Below are positions 44,304 to 52,804 of a DNA stretch of 64,000 nt, piece by piece. The stretch is from the NCBI GenBank assembly GCA_965237625.1, contig CBDEGD010000044.1, forward strand, positions 186,001 through 250,000, written 5' to 3'. Below the pieces are notes generated by a model. The model saw only the letters and a program-made list of their open reading frames with translations, did no database searches and had not been told where the DNA came from. The translations under genes were made by a program, and so were the position numbers. Numbering within the stretch: position 1 is the first letter of the stretch; each line of letters begins with the position of its first letter. Origin of the DNA: JABDIP01 sp965237625. Lineage in GTDB: Bacteria; Pseudomonadota; Alphaproteobacteria; DSM-16000; Inquilinaceae.

Positions 44304-46559
44304 ATGATTCGGGCCGAATCCCTGGCGCGTGGGCGCCTTTTCACACGATTCCTGATCCTTCTGGCCGCCCTTTTAGCGGTCTCCGCGATGATCCGCGACG
44401 CCATGGCCGCCGGCACCGCCGAGCCGGTTCCGGCGGAAACCATGCTGACCCAGGGCGGGCTGTTCCTGCCCTCTGAGCGGCCGGGCTACGTGATCCCGGC
44501 GACCGGTGTCGAGTCCGATGTCGAGATCGATGTCAGCGGTCTGGTCGCGCGGGCGCGGATCACCCAGCGCTTCGTCAATCCGACCGCCCATTGGGTGGAG
44601 GGGGTCTACGTCTTCCCGCTGCCCGAGAACGCCGCCGTCGACCGGCTGGAGATTCAGATCGGCGACCGGGTGGTCGAGGGCATGATCCAGGAGAAGGCGC
44701 AGGCCCAGCGGACCTACCGGCTGGCGGCCGAAGCGGGACAACGGGCCAGCCTGGTCAGCCAGCAACGGCCGAACATCTTCACCACCGCGGTCGCCAACAT
44801 CGCGCCGAACGAATCCATAGCGGTGACCATCGAGTACCAGCAGACGCTGGCCTATGACGGTGCCGACGGCATCTTCTCGCTGCGCTTCCCGATGGTAGTG
44901 CTGCCGCGCTATATCCCCGGCACGCCCGTCGATACCGGCACCGATGCGAGCCTGGAGGGCACCGGCTGGGCGGTCGATACCGACCGGGTGCCCGATGCCA
45001 GCCACATCACCCCGCCGGTGGCGGCGCCGGGCACCGGCCCGGTCAACCCGGTGCGGCTCACCGTCTCGCTCGATCCGGGCTTCCCGGTCGAAGCCATCGA
45101 GAGCCCCTATCACGGCATCGCCGTCGAGGATCACGGGGACGGCCGGTTCACCATCGCCCTGGCCGAGGAGCAGATCTGGGCCGACCGGGATTTCGTGCTG
45201 GACTGGCGGCCAGTGCCGGCCTCCGCGCCGACACTAGGTGTGTTCCGAGAGACCGTCGACGAAGCCGATTACTACTTGCTGCTGGTCATGCCGCCGATCG
45301 CCGATGCCGCCGCCGCGACAGCGTCGGATGTGCCGCGCGAGATCGTCTTCGTGATCGACACGTCCGGCTCCATGGCCGGCGACAGCATCGTCCAGGCGCG
45401 CCAAGCCCTGCTGGATGCCCTGAGCCGGCTGGGACCGAGTGACCGCTTCAACGTGATCGAATTCAACGACCGGCCCAACGCCCTGTTCGCCAGCGCCAAG
45501 CCGGCGGTCGACGGCACCCTGCGCCGGGCCCGGAATTTCGTGAATGGACTGGTGGCCGACAACGGCACCGAGATGCGCAGCGCCCTGGAATTGGCCCTGA
45601 GGGCCGGCCAGGACGCCGGTGACGCCGACGAAGGTGTCATCCGGCAAGTGGTTTTCATTACCGATGGCAGCGTCGGTAATGAGGCGGAGCTGTTCGGCAT
45701 CATCCACCAGCATCTCGGAGACACCAGGCTGTTCACGGTCGGCATCGGCAGCGCCCCGAACAGCCATTTCATGCGCGAGGCGGCGGAGATCGGCCGCGGC
45801 ACCTTCACCTATATCGGCGTCACAAACGAGGTCGGTGAGACCATGGCGTCCCTGTTCAACAAGCTGGACCGCCCGGCGTTGACCGACATCGCCGTCAACT
45901 GGCCGGTCAATGCCGACGCGCCGGAGGCCTATCCGGCGACGATCCCTGATTTGTATCTCGGCGAGCCCGTACTGGTCAGCGTGCGGCTGCCCCAGGGTAC
46001 CGGCGGTGATTTGCTGATCGGCGGCAATGCTACGGGAATCGAGTGGGACCGCTCCGCCCCCCTGGCAACCGGGCGCGACGCGCCGGGGGTGGCGGCACTG
46101 TGGGCGCGGGCCAAGATCGCCGAGTTGGAGCGCGAGCGCTATCGCGGCGCCGATCCGAACGAAACCCGCGAGCAGATCCTGGCGGTCGCCCTGACCCATC
46201 GGCTGGTCAGCCGTTACACCAGCCTGGTCGCGGTCGATGAGGAAGTGGTGCGGCCGCCCGAGGCGGATCTGACCACCGAGGCCGTGGCGACCAATATGCC
46301 CGACGGCGTGGAAATGCAGATGGCCAGGCCCCGACCGACCGGTAGCCCGTCCCCGATCCAGGATGCCTCCCTGTCCGAGCCGCATCCCGACTCGGTGACG
46401 GCAATCCGCTCCATGGCCGAAACCGGCTCGCCGGTCCGGGTGGCGCAGCTTGCCAGCACGGCGACGCCGGCCTCCGCCGATATGGCCTTCGGCGCGCTGT
46501 GTCTGTTGCTGGCCGGGCTGCTGTTGTGGATCGCCGCCCAGCGACGGCGCTTCGCATGA
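44304..46559 (+). CDS. Marine proteobacterial sortase target protein (VIT + vWA)
   Basis: 751 residues from ATG 44304. Signal region FTRFLILLAALLAVSAM (residues about 13-30), a VIT domain (GVESDVEIDVSGLVARARITQRFVNPTAHWVEGVYVFPLPENAAVD, about 60-190), and a vWA domain with the metal site VFVIDTSGSMAGDSIV (about 350-520) and VVFITDGSVGN. The C-terminus ends with LASTAT, a hydrophobic helix (FGALCLLLAGLLLWIAA) and RRRFA: the sorting-signal layout of TIGR03788-type proteins, though with Ala where LPxTA is usual. It is exported, and the sortase encoded next to it would cleave it. The stop overlaps the sortase start by ATGA. Confidence 0.93.
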   Translation: MIRAESLARGRLFTRFLILLAALLAVSAMIRDAMAAGTAEPVPAETMLTQGGLFLPSERPGYVIPATGVESDVEIDVSGLVARARITQRFVNPTAHWVEGVYVFPLPENAAVDRLEIQIGDRVVEGMIQEKAQAQRTYRLAAEAGQRASLVSQQRPNIFTTAVANIAPNESIAVTIEYQQTLAYDGADGIFSLRFPMVVLPRYIPGTPVDTGTDASLEGTGWAVDTDRVPDASHITPPVAAPGTGPVNPVRLTVSLDPGFPVEAIESPYHGIAVEDHGDGRFTIALAEEQIWADRDFVLDWRPVPASAPTLGVFRETVDEADYYLLLVMPPIADAAAATASDVPREIVFVIDTSGSMAGDSIVQARQALLDALSRLGPSDRFNVIEFNDRPNALFASAKPAVDGTLRRARNFVNGLVADNGTEMRSALELALRAGQDAGDADEGVIRQVVFITDGSVGNEAELFGIIHQHLGDTRLFTVGIGSAPNSHFMREAAEIGRGTFTYIGVTNEVGETMASLFNKLDRPALTDIAVNWPVNADAPEAYPATIPDLYLGEPVLVSVRLPQGTGGDLLIGGNATGIEWDRSAPLATGRDAPGVAALWARAKIAELERERYRGADPNETREQILAVALTHRLVSRYTSLVAVDEEVVRPPEADLTTEAVATNMPDGVEMQMARPRPTGSPSPIQDASLSEPHPDSVTAIRSMAETGSPVRVAQLASTATPASADMAFGALCLLLAGLLLWIAAQRRRFA

Positions 46560-47173
46560 TGTCCCGAGCGGCGTCGAAATTCACCTCGCGGCCGGCCCTC
46601 CTGGCGGCGGCCGGCCTGCTGGCCGCTCTCGGGCTGTGGCAGACGGGCTCCGGCGTCTACATCCACGCCAAGGCGATGCTGGCCCAGGCTCTGTTGCAGC
46701 GGGCTTGGGAACGCACCATGGCCGGCGAGGAGCAGGTCCGGCCCTGGCCTTGGGCCGACACCTGGCCGGTGGCCCGGCTGGAGGCGCCGGGGCATAACGC
46801 CGACATGATCGTGCTGGACGGCGCCAGCGGCCGCACCCTGGCCTTCGGCCCCGGCCAGTCGCACGGCTTCGCCCCGATCGGCACGCCCGGCCCGGCCCTC
46901 ATCAGCGCCCATCGCGACACCCATTTCAGTTTTCTGAGGGACATCGCGGCGGGTGACATCCTTCGGCTGCACACCGCCGACGGCACGATCCACGCCTATC
47001 GGGTCGCCGGCACCGAGATCGTCGACCACCGCGACGCGACGATCCCCGACGACCCCTTTTCCTCGACCGTGACTCTGGTAACCTGCTACCCGTTCGATGC
47101 TCTAGCCGCGGGCGGCCCGCTGCGTTTCCTCGTACACGCCGTGGCTGAGAACGGGACGGTTTCGGAGATCTGA
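46556..47173 (+). CDS. Class GN (marine proteobacterial) sortase
   Basis: 205 residues from ATG 46556, which overlaps the stop of the substrate gene (ATGA), so translation is coupled. An N-terminal membrane anchor (ALLAAAGLLAALGLWQTGSGVYIH) is followed by the sortase beta-barrel with the catalytic triad visible: His in ALISAHRDTHFSFL, Cys in VTLVTCYPFDA and Arg in GGPLRFLVHA. It acts at the outer face of the inner membrane as a transpeptidase on the vWA substrate encoded upstream. Such one-substrate sortases are known from marine gamma- and alphaproteobacteria. The acceptor is not known. Confidence 0.93.
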   Translation: MMSRAASKFTSRPALLAAAGLLAALGLWQTGSGVYIHAKAMLAQALLQRAWERTMAGEEQVRPWPWADTWPVARLEAPGHNADMIVLDGASGRTLAFGPGQSHGFAPIGTPGPALISAHRDTHFSFLRDIAAGDILRLHTADGTIHAYRVAGTEIVDHRDATIPDDPFSSTVTLVTCYPFDALAAGGPLRFLVHAVAENGTVSEI

Positions 47174-47204
47174 TCCGGCGGGATTGGCCGGATAGACCGC
47201 GCCA

Positions 47205-47329
47205 GCCCCTCACCCGGCTCGCTTCGCTCACCACCCTCTCCCAGAGGGAGAGGGAAACGTCGGCGTATCCACCAAACCCTCTCCCTCTAGGAGAGGGTGG
47301 CGGGCCGCAGGCCCGTCGGGTGAGGGCAA
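47205..47329. repeat. Inverted interspersed repeat after the sortase gene
   Basis: Left arm (about 47205-47250) with CCCTCACCC and CCACCCTCTCCC, right arm (about 47278-47328) its imperfect complement ending GGGTGAGGG. Same family as the elements at 30.3, 51.2 and 63.7 kb. The 248-bp gap holds nothing else I recognise. Confidence 0.8.
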
Positions 47330-47422
47330 GCGCCCTATCTCCGCTCCCGACCAGCGCGGCTATCAACACCCGACTGTTGCACCCCGCCGCGATCGGAGTC
47401 ACGCTCCCTGCGGAGAGGGGTC

Positions 47423-47693
47423 ATGCCGCGCGTCAGCTTTACCGCAAATCTTCAGCGCCATCTGGACTGTCCGACCGTCGAGGCGGAGGGCGAGACGGTC
47501 CTCGCCGTGCTGGACTCCGTATTCGCCGGGCAACCCCAGGCTCCGATCCTACATCCTGGACGATCAGGGCCGGTTGCGCCGGCATGTGAATGTCTTCGTG
47601 GCCGACCGGCCGGTGGCGGATCGCTCCACCCTGGCCGATCCGGTTCCAGATGGCGCGGAAGTCTTCGTTTTCCAGGCGCTTTCAGGGGGGTGA
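47423..47693 (+). pseudogene. MoaD/ThiS-like sulfur-carrier protein with a +1 frameshift
   Basis: An ~89-residue ubiquitin-like protein split by one base. The first frame gives MPRVSFTANLQRHLDCPTVE and ends in nonsense after VFAGQPQAP. Dropping one C from the CCCC at about 47538-47545 continues it as RSYILDDQGRLRRHVNVFVA and finishes ALSGG, the C-terminal di-glycine of MoaD/ThiS carriers. It ends one base before the start of the BNR-repeat gene, an arrangement also typical of intact relatives. Either a recent pseudogene or a base-call error. Confidence 0.8.
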
Positions 47694-47694
47694 G

Positions 47695-48774
47695 ATGAGC
47701 GACACGCTATATGCCGCGACCCGCAAGGGTCTGTTCACACTGCGGTCGGAAGGCGCCGGCTGGGGCATTGCCGACACCAGCTTTCTGGGCGATCCGGTGA
47801 CCGTCCTGCTGCCGGATTCACGCGACGGCACCCTCTATGCCGGGCTCAATCTCGGCCATTTCGGGGTCAAGATGCATCGGTCCGAGGATGGCGGAGCGAA
47901 CTGGAAAGAGCTTCCGACACCGGCCTTCCCGACCGTGGCCAGCGGCGAGGAGGCGCCCAGCGTGTCGTTGATCTGGGCCCTGGCAGCGGGCGGTGCCGAC
48001 CAGCCGGGCGTGCTGTGGGCCGGCACGCTGCCCGGCGGACTGTTCCGCTCCGCCGACCGGGGCGAAAGCTGGTCGCTGGTGGACAGCCTGTGGAATGTGC
48101 CCGAGCGCGGCGAATGGTTCGGCGGCGGCTATGACGATCCCGGTATCCACTCGATCTGCGTCGACCCTCGCGACAGCAGGAATTTGACCGTCGGCGTGTC
48201 CTGCGGCGGGGTTTGGACCAGCACCGATGGCGGCGAGAATTGGACCCTGGGCGGCACCGGGCTGCGGGCCGACTATATGCCGCCAAATCTCGCCGACGAC
48301 CGTCATATTCAGGACCCGCACCTCCTGGCCCGCTGCACGAAGACGCCGGACCGTCTCTGGTGCCAGCATCACAACGGAATCTTCCGCTCCGACGATGGCG
48401 GCGAGAACTTCATCGAAATCACCACGGCGAAGCCCGCTTCATTCGGCTTCGCCGTCGCCGCCCATCCGGCCGATCCGGACACCGCCTGGTTCGTGCCGGC
48501 GGTGAAAGATGAATGCCGAGTGCCGGTCGATGGCCGCTTTGTGGTGAGCCGGACAAGGGATGGCGGCAAAAGCTTCGAGGTACTGTCCGACGGGTTGCCC
48601 CAAGGCGGCGCCTACGATCTCGTCTACCGCCACGCCCTGGCCGTCGACGCCACCGGCGACCGGCTGGCCATGGGCTCGACCACCGGCAGCCTGTGGAGCA
48701 CCGACGATGGCGGCGATCGCTGGACCCTGACCAGCGCCAATCTGCCGCCGATCAATCAGGTGGTGTTCGGCTGA
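47695..48774 (+). CDS. BNR/sialidase-like beta-propeller protein
   Basis: 359 residues from ATG 47695, with a GGGGGTGAG site directly before it. The sequence repeats Asp-box-like loops: SEDGGANWKEL, SADRGESWSLV, STDGGENWTLG, SDDGGENFIEI, SRDGGKSFEVL and STDDGGDRWTLT, with H-P-A-D-P-D turns between them, as in six- or seven-bladed sialidase/photosystem HCF136-like propellers. There is no signal peptide, so it is probably cytosolic. True sialidase catalytic residues are not evident. Its pairing with a MoaD-like carrier suggests a joint role, perhaps in sulfur or protein conjugation chemistry, but nothing proves it. Confidence 0.82.
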   Translation: MSDTLYAATRKGLFTLRSEGAGWGIADTSFLGDPVTVLLPDSRDGTLYAGLNLGHFGVKMHRSEDGGANWKELPTPAFPTVASGEEAPSVSLIWALAAGGADQPGVLWAGTLPGGLFRSADRGESWSLVDSLWNVPERGEWFGGGYDDPGIHSICVDPRDSRNLTVGVSCGGVWTSTDGGENWTLGGTGLRADYMPPNLADDRHIQDPHLLARCTKTPDRLWCQHHNGIFRSDDGGENFIEITTAKPASFGFAVAAHPADPDTAWFVPAVKDECRVPVDGRFVVSRTRDGGKSFEVLSDGLPQGGAYDLVYRHALAVDATGDRLAMGSTTGSLWSTDDGGDRWTLTSANLPPINQVVFG

Positions 48775-48831
48775 GACCCAAGACGGGGAAACCCAAACCC
48801 AAGTGACCGGCGCCTGGGGCGAGCAAGAACG

Positions 48832-49856
48832 CTAGAGCTCCAACACCACCCGCCCGTCGATGGTACCGGCGCGCATCCGGTCCAGAACGTCGTTCACCGC
48901 CTCCAGCGGCTGGGTCTCCACCGTCGCCGCGACCTTGCCCTCGGCGGCGAAGGCCAGGCATTCGATGAGGTCGAGGCGGGTGCCGACGATCGAGCCGCGC
49001 ACGGTCTTGCCCTGCAGCACCATCTCCATGATCGGCACCGGGAAATCGCCCGGCGGCAGCCCGTGCAGCACCGCGGTGCCGCGCTTGCGCAGCATGCGCA
49101 GGCCTTGGGCGAAGGCGGCGTTGGACGAGGCGGTCACCAGGGCGCCATGGACGCCGCCGACGGCTTTGCGCACCGCCCGCACCGCATCCTCCTCACCGGC
49201 ATCGACCGCCAGATCGGCGCCCAGTTTCAGCGCCAGATCGAGTTTCGACTTGGAGACATCGACCGCCACCACATGCCGGCCGAGGGCCTTGGCGTATTGC
49301 ACCGCCAGATGGCCGAGGCCGCCGACGCCGACCACCGCGATCCAGTCGCCTGGCTTGGTGTCGGTCTGCTTCAGCCCCTTATAGGACCGTCAGCCCGGCA
49401 CAGAGCAGCGGCGAGGCCGGCGCGAAATCCAGGCTGTCCGGCAGATGGGCCACGAAATCCGCCTCGGCCAGCGCATATTCCGCATAACCGCCATTGACCG
49501 AATAGCCGGTGTTGCGCTGGCCGTTGCACAGCGTCTCCCAGCCGCCAAGGCAGTGTTCGCAATGGCCGCAGGCGGAATAGAGCCAGGGCACGCCGACCCG
49601 GTCGCCCTCTTTGACCGTGCCGACTCCGGCGCCCAACGCGGCGACGGTTCCGACGCCTTCATGGCCCGGGATCAGCGGCAGTTCGGGCTTCACCTTCCAA
49701 TCGCCGTCGGCGACGTGCAGATCGGTGTGGCAAACGCCGGTGGCGGCAATCTTGACGACGATCTGGCCGGGCCCCGGCTCCGGCACCGGCATCTCATCGA
49801 TCGTCAAAGGCGTGTCGAATTCCCGGGATCACCGCCGCCTTCATCACCCGCGCCAT
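48832..49856 (-). pseudogene. Zinc alcohol dehydrogenase (AdhP-like) with two +1 frameshifts
   Basis: Pieces in three frames together form a medium-chain zinc alcohol dehydrogenase of about 340 residues. Starting at ATG 49856 (GGGAGG before it): MARVMKAAVI, a shift at about 49821-49827 (CCC for CC), then EFDTPLTIDEMPVPEPGPG and the catalytic-zinc Cys in GVCHTDLHV, GHEGVG, and structural-zinc Cys in SACGHCEHCLGGWETLC. A second shift follows at about 49384-49388 after LCAGLTV, and the Rossmann part VVGVGGLGHLAVQYAK continues to the end. Both faults are single extra C (coding strand). It would oxidise primary alcohols with NAD. All functional residues are kept, which favours sequencing error or very recent decay. 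Confidence 0.85.
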
Positions 49857-49932
49857 ATCGCCTGCCTCCCCGCTGAATCACGTTGCAGCGCAACATAGCA
49901 GAGCGGACGCACCTACCGACATGCCCGCAGAG

Positions 49933-50160
49933 TCAAATTCGAAAAATCAGGAATTGGGGGTGGTCGGGTCGGCTGCTGGTTCTGTTGGACGGCGTCCGGC
50001 GCCGGCCAAGCTGCTCGCCGCCCATCAGAAGACTGCCGATCAAATTGGAGACCGCCAGGGCCGCGATGGCGAGGTAGGCCATGTTTCCAGTCAGGATCCC
50101 CGCCAATCCGAAGATCACCACCGCGGTGCCGAACACCTTCAAGTAGATCGTGTCTTCCAT
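49933..50160 (-). CDS. Small membrane protein
   Basis: 75 residues from ATG 50160. Two hydrophobic segments (LKVFGTAVVIFGLAGILTG and MAYLAIAALAVSNLIGSLLM) and a basic tail (RRRTPSNRTSSRPDHPQ). No motif recognised. The frame stays open far upstream as a shadow of the transglycosylase gene, so only this hydrophobic part is supported. Confidence 0.5.
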   Translation of the reverse strand: MEDTIYLKVFGTAVVIFGLAGILTGNMAYLAIAALAVSNLIGSLLMGGEQLGRRRTPSNRTSSRPDHPQFLIFRI

Positions 50161-50349
50161 GACGCATTCATATCCTGTGACGGTGATTGGCAAAACCTGT
50201 TTCCCAAGCCGGCAAGTTTGGCGACCGACGGCAGTTCTTGCCGGGCTTGGACCGGCCCGATCCCGCAGGCGCCCGGAAATCCAGGCTTGGCACTTGGCAC
50301 CTGGATTGCTTTCTCTCCAGGGCAGATTGGGCAACACGGCGATCGGTTC

Positions 50350-51165
50350 ATGACGGGCACCCTCACCATCGGCGGATATCGCATCAGCGACAGCGTGCTG
50401 GGCGCGGTTCGCGACGCCAGCCGGCGCACCGGCGCGGATTTCCGCTTCATGATGGCCAATGCGGCCCAGGAAAGCGGATTTCAGCCCGATGCCGAGGCCT
50501 CGACCAGCAGCGCAACGGGCCTGTATCAGTTCATCGAGAAGACATGGCTGGAGATGGTTCGCGATCACGGCGCCGAGCACGGGCTGGGCAGCCTGTCTCG
50601 GCAGATCGCCGGCGGACCGGACGGTACGCCGACCGTCGCCGATGCCAGCACCCGACAGGCCATCCTGGATTTGCGCCACGACCCGCGCCTCAACGCCGTA
50701 ATGGCCGGCGAATTCGCCAACGCCAATCAGCGCACCCTGGAGCGCTCGGTCGGCGGCGAGATCGGCTCGACCGAGCTCTACCTCGCCCATTTCCTGGGCG
50801 CCAAGGGGGCGGCGACCTTTCTCAACGCCCAACGCACGACCCCAGACCAGCCGGCGGCGGAGCTGTTTCCTGCCGCCGCCCGGGCAAACCGGTCGGTGTT
50901 CTTCGACAGTGAGACCGGCGCGCCGAAAAGCCTGGAGGCTGTCTTCCGGCATTTCGACCGGCGACTCGACACCACACTGGCCGCAACCCGGAATGTCGCG
51001 GGCCATGCGGACGATCGGCAGCCCCTGTTCCCCTCATTCGCCGGCGGCGAACGGACGGCCGAACCATGGGGGGCTAGCCCGGTATTGGGGCCGAACCTGT
51101 CCGGGCTCTCGCTGTGGAGCACGCTCTTCCTGAACGGCCTGCCGGTTCCTGATTCGGCGCGCTAG
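50350..51165 (+). CDS. Lytic transglycosylase (SLT-like)
   Basis: 271 residues from ATG 50350. The catalytic domain shows FRFMMANAAQESGFQPDAEA (the Glu in AQES is the general acid of SLT domains) and SSATGLYQFIEKTWLEMVR (the conserved ATG-x-x-QF motif), then GSTELYLAHFLGAKGAATFL. No clear signal peptide precedes it, so export may be non-Sec or the true start lies elsewhere. It cleaves peptidoglycan between MurNAc and GlcNAc. Related short SLT proteins appear with flagellar and secretion genes, none of which is here. Confidence 0.85.
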   Translation: MTGTLTIGGYRISDSVLGAVRDASRRTGADFRFMMANAAQESGFQPDAEASTSSATGLYQFIEKTWLEMVRDHGAEHGLGSLSRQIAGGPDGTPTVADASTRQAILDLRHDPRLNAVMAGEFANANQRTLERSVGGEIGSTELYLAHFLGAKGAATFLNAQRTTPDQPAAELFPAAARANRSVFFDSETGAPKSLEAVFRHFDRRLDTTLAATRNVAGHADDRQPLFPSFAGGERTAEPWGASPVLGPNLSGLSLWSTLFLNGLPVPDSAR

Positions 51166-51213
51166 CTTGGCGTCTTGCGGGTCCGGTTTAAGACTCAGCG
51201 CTCCCCCTCATTC

Positions 51214-51345
51214 TCCCGCCGCTTCGCCGCGGGTCCCTCCCTCTCCCCGAGGAGAGGGAAATCAACAGCCGCCCCGAATACCCCTCTCTTTGGGGAGAGG
51301 GAGGGACCCGCGGCAACGCCGTGGGAAGGTCAGGGGGAGCGCCGC
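51214..51345. repeat. Inverted interspersed repeat after the transglycosylase gene
   Basis: Left arm with CGCGGGTCCCTCCCTCTCC, right arm with GGAGAGGGAGGGACCCGCGG: long near-complementary arms around about 25 bases. Same family as those at 30.3, 47.2 and 63.7 kb. Confidence 0.85.
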
Positions 51346-51405
51346 GCCCGCCGGATAAGCCCAGCGAACCGGGAATCCAGGGCGGAGGCTTTGGTCGCTG
51401 CAGGG

Positions 51406-52601
51406 CTAGCCTGCCGCATCGCCGGCGAATACCGCCCGCACCGTCTCCATCAGGAAGTCGAAATCCGGGTTGTAGGTGGTCCGCGCCACCGGCGCGCCGT
51501 CCGGCGACGCCGTTCCCCACGCCCCATGCCAACGCCGCGGGCGCGGCGCGGCACGACCTGCGCCCTTCGCTGCCGCCCCCGTTACAGACGATAAGGTCGC
51601 CATCCTCGCCATAGCGCGGGTTATCCGGCGAGACCATCAGGCTCATATGCGACAGGTTCAAAATGCGTCGCGCCGGGAAAGCGCCCTCGCGCACGATCTC
51701 TCTGCTGTCCCGGGCCACGGCACCGCCCGCGCTATAGATGATGAGGCGGTTCCCGGGCGCGGTGAGCCGATCGTGGAAGAGGGTGCGCACATGCGCCACA
51801 TCGACCACCGAATCCTCGGTCGTCACGATGGCCAGGACCGGTATATCGAGCACGCGGTCGGCCCACAGGGCTCGTCAGGTATTGCGTCGCATCGTAGTAC
51901 TGCACCCCGGCATTGACCGCGATCGAGCTGTAACGGACCGGGTTGATGGGTGGCCTGGCAAAGGCCCAGTCGCGGGCCAGCGCCACCACCGACGACCAGC
52001 TGAGAATGTCATCCGCATCGCTGCGCCAGGCCGGGGCGAAAAGCAGAAGGCCGGCCACGGACTCGCTCTCCAAAGCCAACGTCGTCGCGATCACGCCGCC
52101 GAGCGAAAATCCGCCGACGTAGATCGGGGAGTCGTCGGTTTTCCAGGCCTCTAAATGGCCGCGGGCATTCTCGAGCCAGTCCTCATAGGTGACGTCGAGC
52201 ATGGCCCCCGGCCGCGAGCCATGCCCCGGCAGCAGGACGGCACGGACATCGAAGCCCTCGCCGCTCAACCGGTCCGCCAGATCGCGCCAGATAAAGGGAG
52301 AATCGTTCAGCCCGTGGATCAGCAGGATTTTGCCGCTATAGGCAACGTCCACTGCCGCCTTGCGTTCGAACGGGGCGTTGAGGGCGATCTCCTCATTCAC
52401 GGCCGCCGCGTCCACCGCCACCCGGTTGCGGCCGAGATAGCCTTGGACAGCGCTACGATGGCCGGCAAAATCCCCAGCAGTCATCGGGAACGCTTCGAGC
52501 ACCGGCTGATGGGCGATATCGGTCGGGCCGCAGGCCGCGATCGCGGTCAGGCACAATACCGCAGCGGCCCCTCTCCTGGCAGCCTTCGCAATCCTTCGCA
52601 T
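51406..52601 (-). pseudogene. Lipoprotein alpha/beta hydrolase, frameshifted
   Basis: The first frame, from ATG 52601, begins with a lipoprotein signal (VLCLTAIAACGPTD; lipid-attached Cys at about residue 24), then ILLIHGLNDSPFIWRDLADRL, the nucleophile elbow in IYVGGFSLGGVIATTLALESE, and breaks after QYYDATQYLTS. One extra C at about 51868-51870 causes this; removing it gives LWADRVLDIPVLAIVTTEDSVV with the catalytic Asp. A second shift at about 51561-51581 is likely, after which RTTYNPDFDFLMETVRAVFA reaches a stop at 51406. It is a carboxylesterase or lysophospholipase-like enzyme at the membrane. Active-site residues are preserved, so decay is recent or only apparent. Confidence 0.78.
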
Positions 52602-52720
52602 GTTCTCGATCGGTCCCTCCCGAGATGCGCTCAGGACGTGACTCTCGCGCTGGTCGCCGCCCGTCAGACATAGCTAGACGAACACCGCCGCAAGGCAAGC
52701 CCGCCCCGCCATAATGACAC

Positions 52721-52745
52721 ACTGCTGACAGCTCCTGTCAGCAGT
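52721..52745. promoter_or_regulatory. Perfect inverted repeat in the uvrB upstream region
   Basis: ACTGCTGACAG, CTC, CTGTCAGCAGT: two 11-base arms with a 3-base spacer, midway between the divergent hydrolase and uvrB genes. It is a good dimer-binding site. It is not the GTTC-N7-GTTC alphaproteobacterial LexA box, which I do not find here. Confidence 0.6.
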
Positions 52746-52804
52746 GCGCCGCCTGACCGTCCGCTTCTCTGGCCATTACATCGGGCGACACGATATAAAG
52801 CGCC

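Noticed and set aside
48832..49856. Programmed ribosomal frameshifting in the alcohol dehydrogenase
   Set aside because: Two separate shifts, no slippery heptamer or downstream structure, and the family does not use recoding; base error or decay is simpler.
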